Shown piece by piece: positions 6,477-8,215 of a stretch of 8,215 nt of DNA. Numbering within the stretch: position 1 is the stretch's first letter; the number at the start of each line of letters is the position of its first letter. Origin of the DNA: Pseudomonadota bacterium (GTDB lineage: Bacteria; Pseudomonadota; Alphaproteobacteria; Rhizobiales; Xanthobacteraceae); assembly GCA_021779635.1 (NCBI GenBank), contig JAJYAH010000290.1, positions 1-8,215 on the forward strand. Direction: 5' to 3'. A program made the position numbers and the translations under genes. The notes beneath the pieces were generated by a model, which saw only the letters and a list, made by a program, of their open reading frames with translations, was not told the origin of the DNA and did not search any database.

Positions 6477-8101
6477 TAGCCCGCCGCTGAAAACGAATCC
6501 GACCGCGCCATGGCCCAGGCCTCGCGAAAGCGCGGATCGGCGGTGCCGTCGATCAATTCGCCCGGTCGCAGCGAGGGATAAAGCTGAGCGAACGACCGCA
6601 CCTCGGTCGTGGAGGTTCGCTGCGAGAAGTGAATCGGCCGGATCTGCTGCGGATGCTCGAGCCCGGCGGCGGCGAGAAGCTCGGCCAGCGCATGCAGGGT
6701 GGCATGATGATAATTGTAAACCCGTTCGATCTTGTGCGGCACCACCAGCGCGCGATTGCGCGAAGGATCCTGCGTGGTCACCCCGGTCGGACATCGATCG
6801 GTATGGCAACTCAATGACTGGATGCAGCCCAGCGAAAACATGAAGCCGCGCGCCGAATTGCACCAGTCCGCGCCGATCGCCATCGCGCGCGCCATGTCGA
6901 ACGCGGTGGCGATCTTTCCGGCGGCGCCGATGCGGATCCGGTCGCGTGCATTGATGCCGACCAGCGCGTTATGGACGAAATTGACCCCCTCGCGCATCGG
7001 CATTCCCAGATGGTCCATGAATTCGAGCGGCGCGGCGCCGGTGCCGCCTTCGTTGCCGTCGACCACGACGAAGTCGGGGTAGATTCCGGTCTGGATCATC
7101 GCCTTGCAGATCGCCAGAAATTCCCAGGGGTGGCCGATGCAGAGTTTGAACCCGGCAGGCTTGCCGCCGGACAGCCGCCGCATCTCGCCGATGAAGGCCA
7201 TCATTTCCAGCGGCGTCGAGAATGCGCCGTGCGATGCCGGCGAGATGCAGTCCTCGTTCATGGACACGCCCCTGATCCGGGAAATCTCTTCGGACACCTT
7301 GGCCGCCGGGAGCACGCCGCCGTGTCCGGGCTTGGCGCCCTGGCTGACCTTGAGTTCGACCATCTTGATCTGGTCGTCGGACGCGACCCGCGCGAATTCT
7401 TCCGGATTGAAGGAGCCGTCGCGATGGCGGCAGCCGAAATATCCGGAGCCGATCTCCCAGATCAGATCGCCGCCGTTCTCGCGATGATAGGGACTGACGC
7501 CGCCCTCGCCGGTATCATGTGCGAAGCCACCCTTCTTGGCGCCCGCGTTCAATGCGCGCACCGCGTTGGGGCTGAGCGCGCCAAAGCTCATCGCCGAGAT
7601 ATTGAATACCGATGCCGAATACGGCCGGGCGCAATCCGGACCGCCGATGGTGACGCGAAATTCCTCGTCGGCATGCGGCTTCGGCGCCACCGAATGGTGC
7701 ATCCATTCATAGCCCTCGCGATAGACGTCCTCCTGGGTGCCAAACGGCCGCTTGTCGAGCACCATCTTCGCACGCTGATAGATGACGGCGCGGGTATCGC
7801 GGCTGAACGGCATGCCGTCCTTCTCGCTCTCGAAGAAGTACTGCCGCATCTCCGGCCTGATCTCTTCCAGCAGAAAGCGCAGATGCGCCGAGATGGGGTA
7901 GTTCCGCAGAACCGCGTGGCTCTTTTGCGTGAGATCGCGAATGCCGAGCAGCGTGAGGGCGCCGAAAATAAGGATCGGGATCAGAACCAGATCGAACACC
8001 TTGTGATCGACGATCCCGATACCGAGAAGCAATGCCGTGACGACGCTGCAAATCGTAAGAACGATGAAGCGTGGCGAGAACGGAAGCATCAACGTTTCCA
8101 T
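6476..8101 (-). CDS. Membrane-anchored FMN-binding glutamate synthase family protein
   Basis: This 541-residue protein contains the FMN- and iron-sulfur-binding core of glutamate synthase (Pfam Glu_synthase) but neither the N-terminal glutaminase domain nor the C-terminal GXGXG domain of full GltB. Two hydrophobic segments (about 10-31 and 36-54) should anchor it in the inner membrane with the enzyme domain in the cytoplasm. Family signatures are clear: KPGHGGVLPAAK (257-268), DGNEGGTGAAP (348-358), the FMN-phosphate motif IGAAGKIATAFDMARA (391-406), and C426/C432/C437 with the C-x5-C-x4-C spacing of the 3Fe-4S ligands in CIQSLSCHTDRCPTG. It may transfer an amino group to 2-oxoglutarate or act on another substrate; the exact reaction of these stand-alone proteins is unsettled. 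The ATG at 8101 has GAGG 6 bases upstream. The TAA stop (6478-6476) touches the intergenic repeat. It is convergent with the ABC operon and probably unrelated to it. Confidence 0.93.
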   Translation of the reverse strand: METLMLPFSPRFIVLTICSVVTALLLGIGIVDHKVFDLVLIPILIFGALTLLGIRDLTQKSHAVLRNYPISAHLRFLLEEIRPEMRQYFFESEKDGMPFSRDTRAVIYQRAKMVLDKRPFGTQEDVYREGYEWMHHSVAPKPHADEEFRVTIGGPDCARPYSASVFNISAMSFGALSPNAVRALNAGAKKGGFAHDTGEGGVSPYHRENGGDLIWEIGSGYFGCRHRDGSFNPEEFARVASDDQIKMVELKVSQGAKPGHGGVLPAAKVSEEISRIRGVSMNEDCISPASHGAFSTPLEMMAFIGEMRRLSGGKPAGFKLCIGHPWEFLAICKAMIQTGIYPDFVVVDGNEGGTGAAPLEFMDHLGMPMREGVNFVHNALVGINARDRIRIGAAGKIATAFDMARAMAIGADWCNSARGFMFSLGCIQSLSCHTDRCPTGVTTQDPSRNRALVVPHKIERVYNYHHATLHALAELLAAAGLEHPQQIRPIHFSQRTSTTEVRSFAQLYPSLRPGELIDGTADPRFREAWAMARSDSFSAAG

Positions 8102-8105
8102 GGGA

Positions 8106-8111
8106 CCCCTC
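8106..8111 (-). promoter_or_regulatory. Ribosome binding site that decides the start of the glutamate synthase-like gene
   Basis: On the minus strand GAGGGG lies just before the ATG at 8101, with 6 bases between GAGG and the start. A second in-frame ATG four codons downstream (8089) has no comparable site, so the upstream start is preferred. Confidence 0.6.
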
Positions 8112-8112
8112 G

Positions 8113-8125
8113 GGCAGATTCTGCC
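8113..8125. promoter_or_regulatory. Perfect 13-base palindrome upstream of the glutamate synthase-like gene; possible operator
   Basis: GGCAGA-T-TCTGCC is a perfect inverted repeat with a one-base spacer, ending 11 bases upstream of the start codon. On the minus strand it abuts a -10-like TAATAC (8131-8126), so transcription would begin inside or right after it. That is a position where a bound repressor blocks initiation. I could not find a -35 hexamer at the right distance; TTGTTG lies about 34 bases upstream, which is too far. It could also be a small hairpin in the 5' leader of the messenger. Confidence 0.35.
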
Positions 8126-8131
8126 GTATTA

Positions 8132-8215
8132 TTTCTTGTCGGCCGCAGCCTATTCCAGATCATCCCAACAACCTGTACACGATATCCGGCGCGCGGGTCA
8201 CGGGTATGACAGCGC
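8132..8215. other. Upstream region of the leftward gene; no gene seen
   Basis: The last 84 bases hold no recognisable reading frame on either strand, no clear promoter -35 element and no repeat. They probably belong to the intergenic region ahead of the glutamate synthase-like gene, or contain the very end of a gene lying outside the window. Confidence 0.35.

Noticed and set aside
6971..8209. 412-residue plus-strand frame opposite the glutamate synthase-like gene
   Set aside because: It is His/Arg/Asp-rich shadow sequence. The minus-strand protein has unmistakable FMN and iron-sulfur motifs.

Overview
The window looks like chromosomal DNA of a high-GC alphaproteobacterium, most likely Bradyrhizobium, Rhodopseudomonas, Nitrobacter or a close relative. 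The reasons are strong G/C preference at third codon positions in the real genes, an Omp25/RopB-type barrel joined to an OprB-type porin, and a two-hairpin intergenic repeat of the kind scattered through Rhizobiales genomes. This placement is inferred from sequence style and not from a search.

Layout. Bases 1-674 hold the 3' end of an unrecognised gene and short, probably degenerate reading frames. Bases 675-770 form the leader of a porin gene, with a tiny reading frame that overlaps the porin start codon. Bases 771-2885 encode a 704-residue outer-membrane protein in which two barrel domains are joined in one chain. Bases 2972-3287 are the wreck of a second, paralogous porin gene: its leader, a scrap of the N-terminal barrel and an intact C-terminal end, out of frame with each other. 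Bases 3302-5038 encode an inner-membrane ABC permease with two fused permease domains. Bases 5052-6362 encode its ATPase, which carries an extra C-terminal domain. Bases 6377-6476 hold a two-hairpin repeat that probably terminates the rightward operon. Bases 6476-8101, on the minus strand, encode a membrane-anchored FMN/iron-sulfur protein of the glutamate synthase family. Its upstream region, up to 8215, has a perfect 13-base palindrome next to a -10-like hexamer.

How the genes may work together. Porin, porin remnant, permease and ATPase all read rightward. The permease starts 14 bases after the remnant's stop, and the ATPase starts 13 bases after the permease's stop. This suggests an uptake operon with an outer-membrane pore and an ABC importer of the nitrate/sulfonate/taurine type. 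No periplasmic substrate-binding protein is encoded in the window, so the substrate cannot be read from context. The glutamate synthase-like gene is convergent and probably separate.

The most interesting points are the double-barrel porin, the missing binding protein, and the leader. The leader is better conserved between the two porin copies than their surviving protein sequence is.
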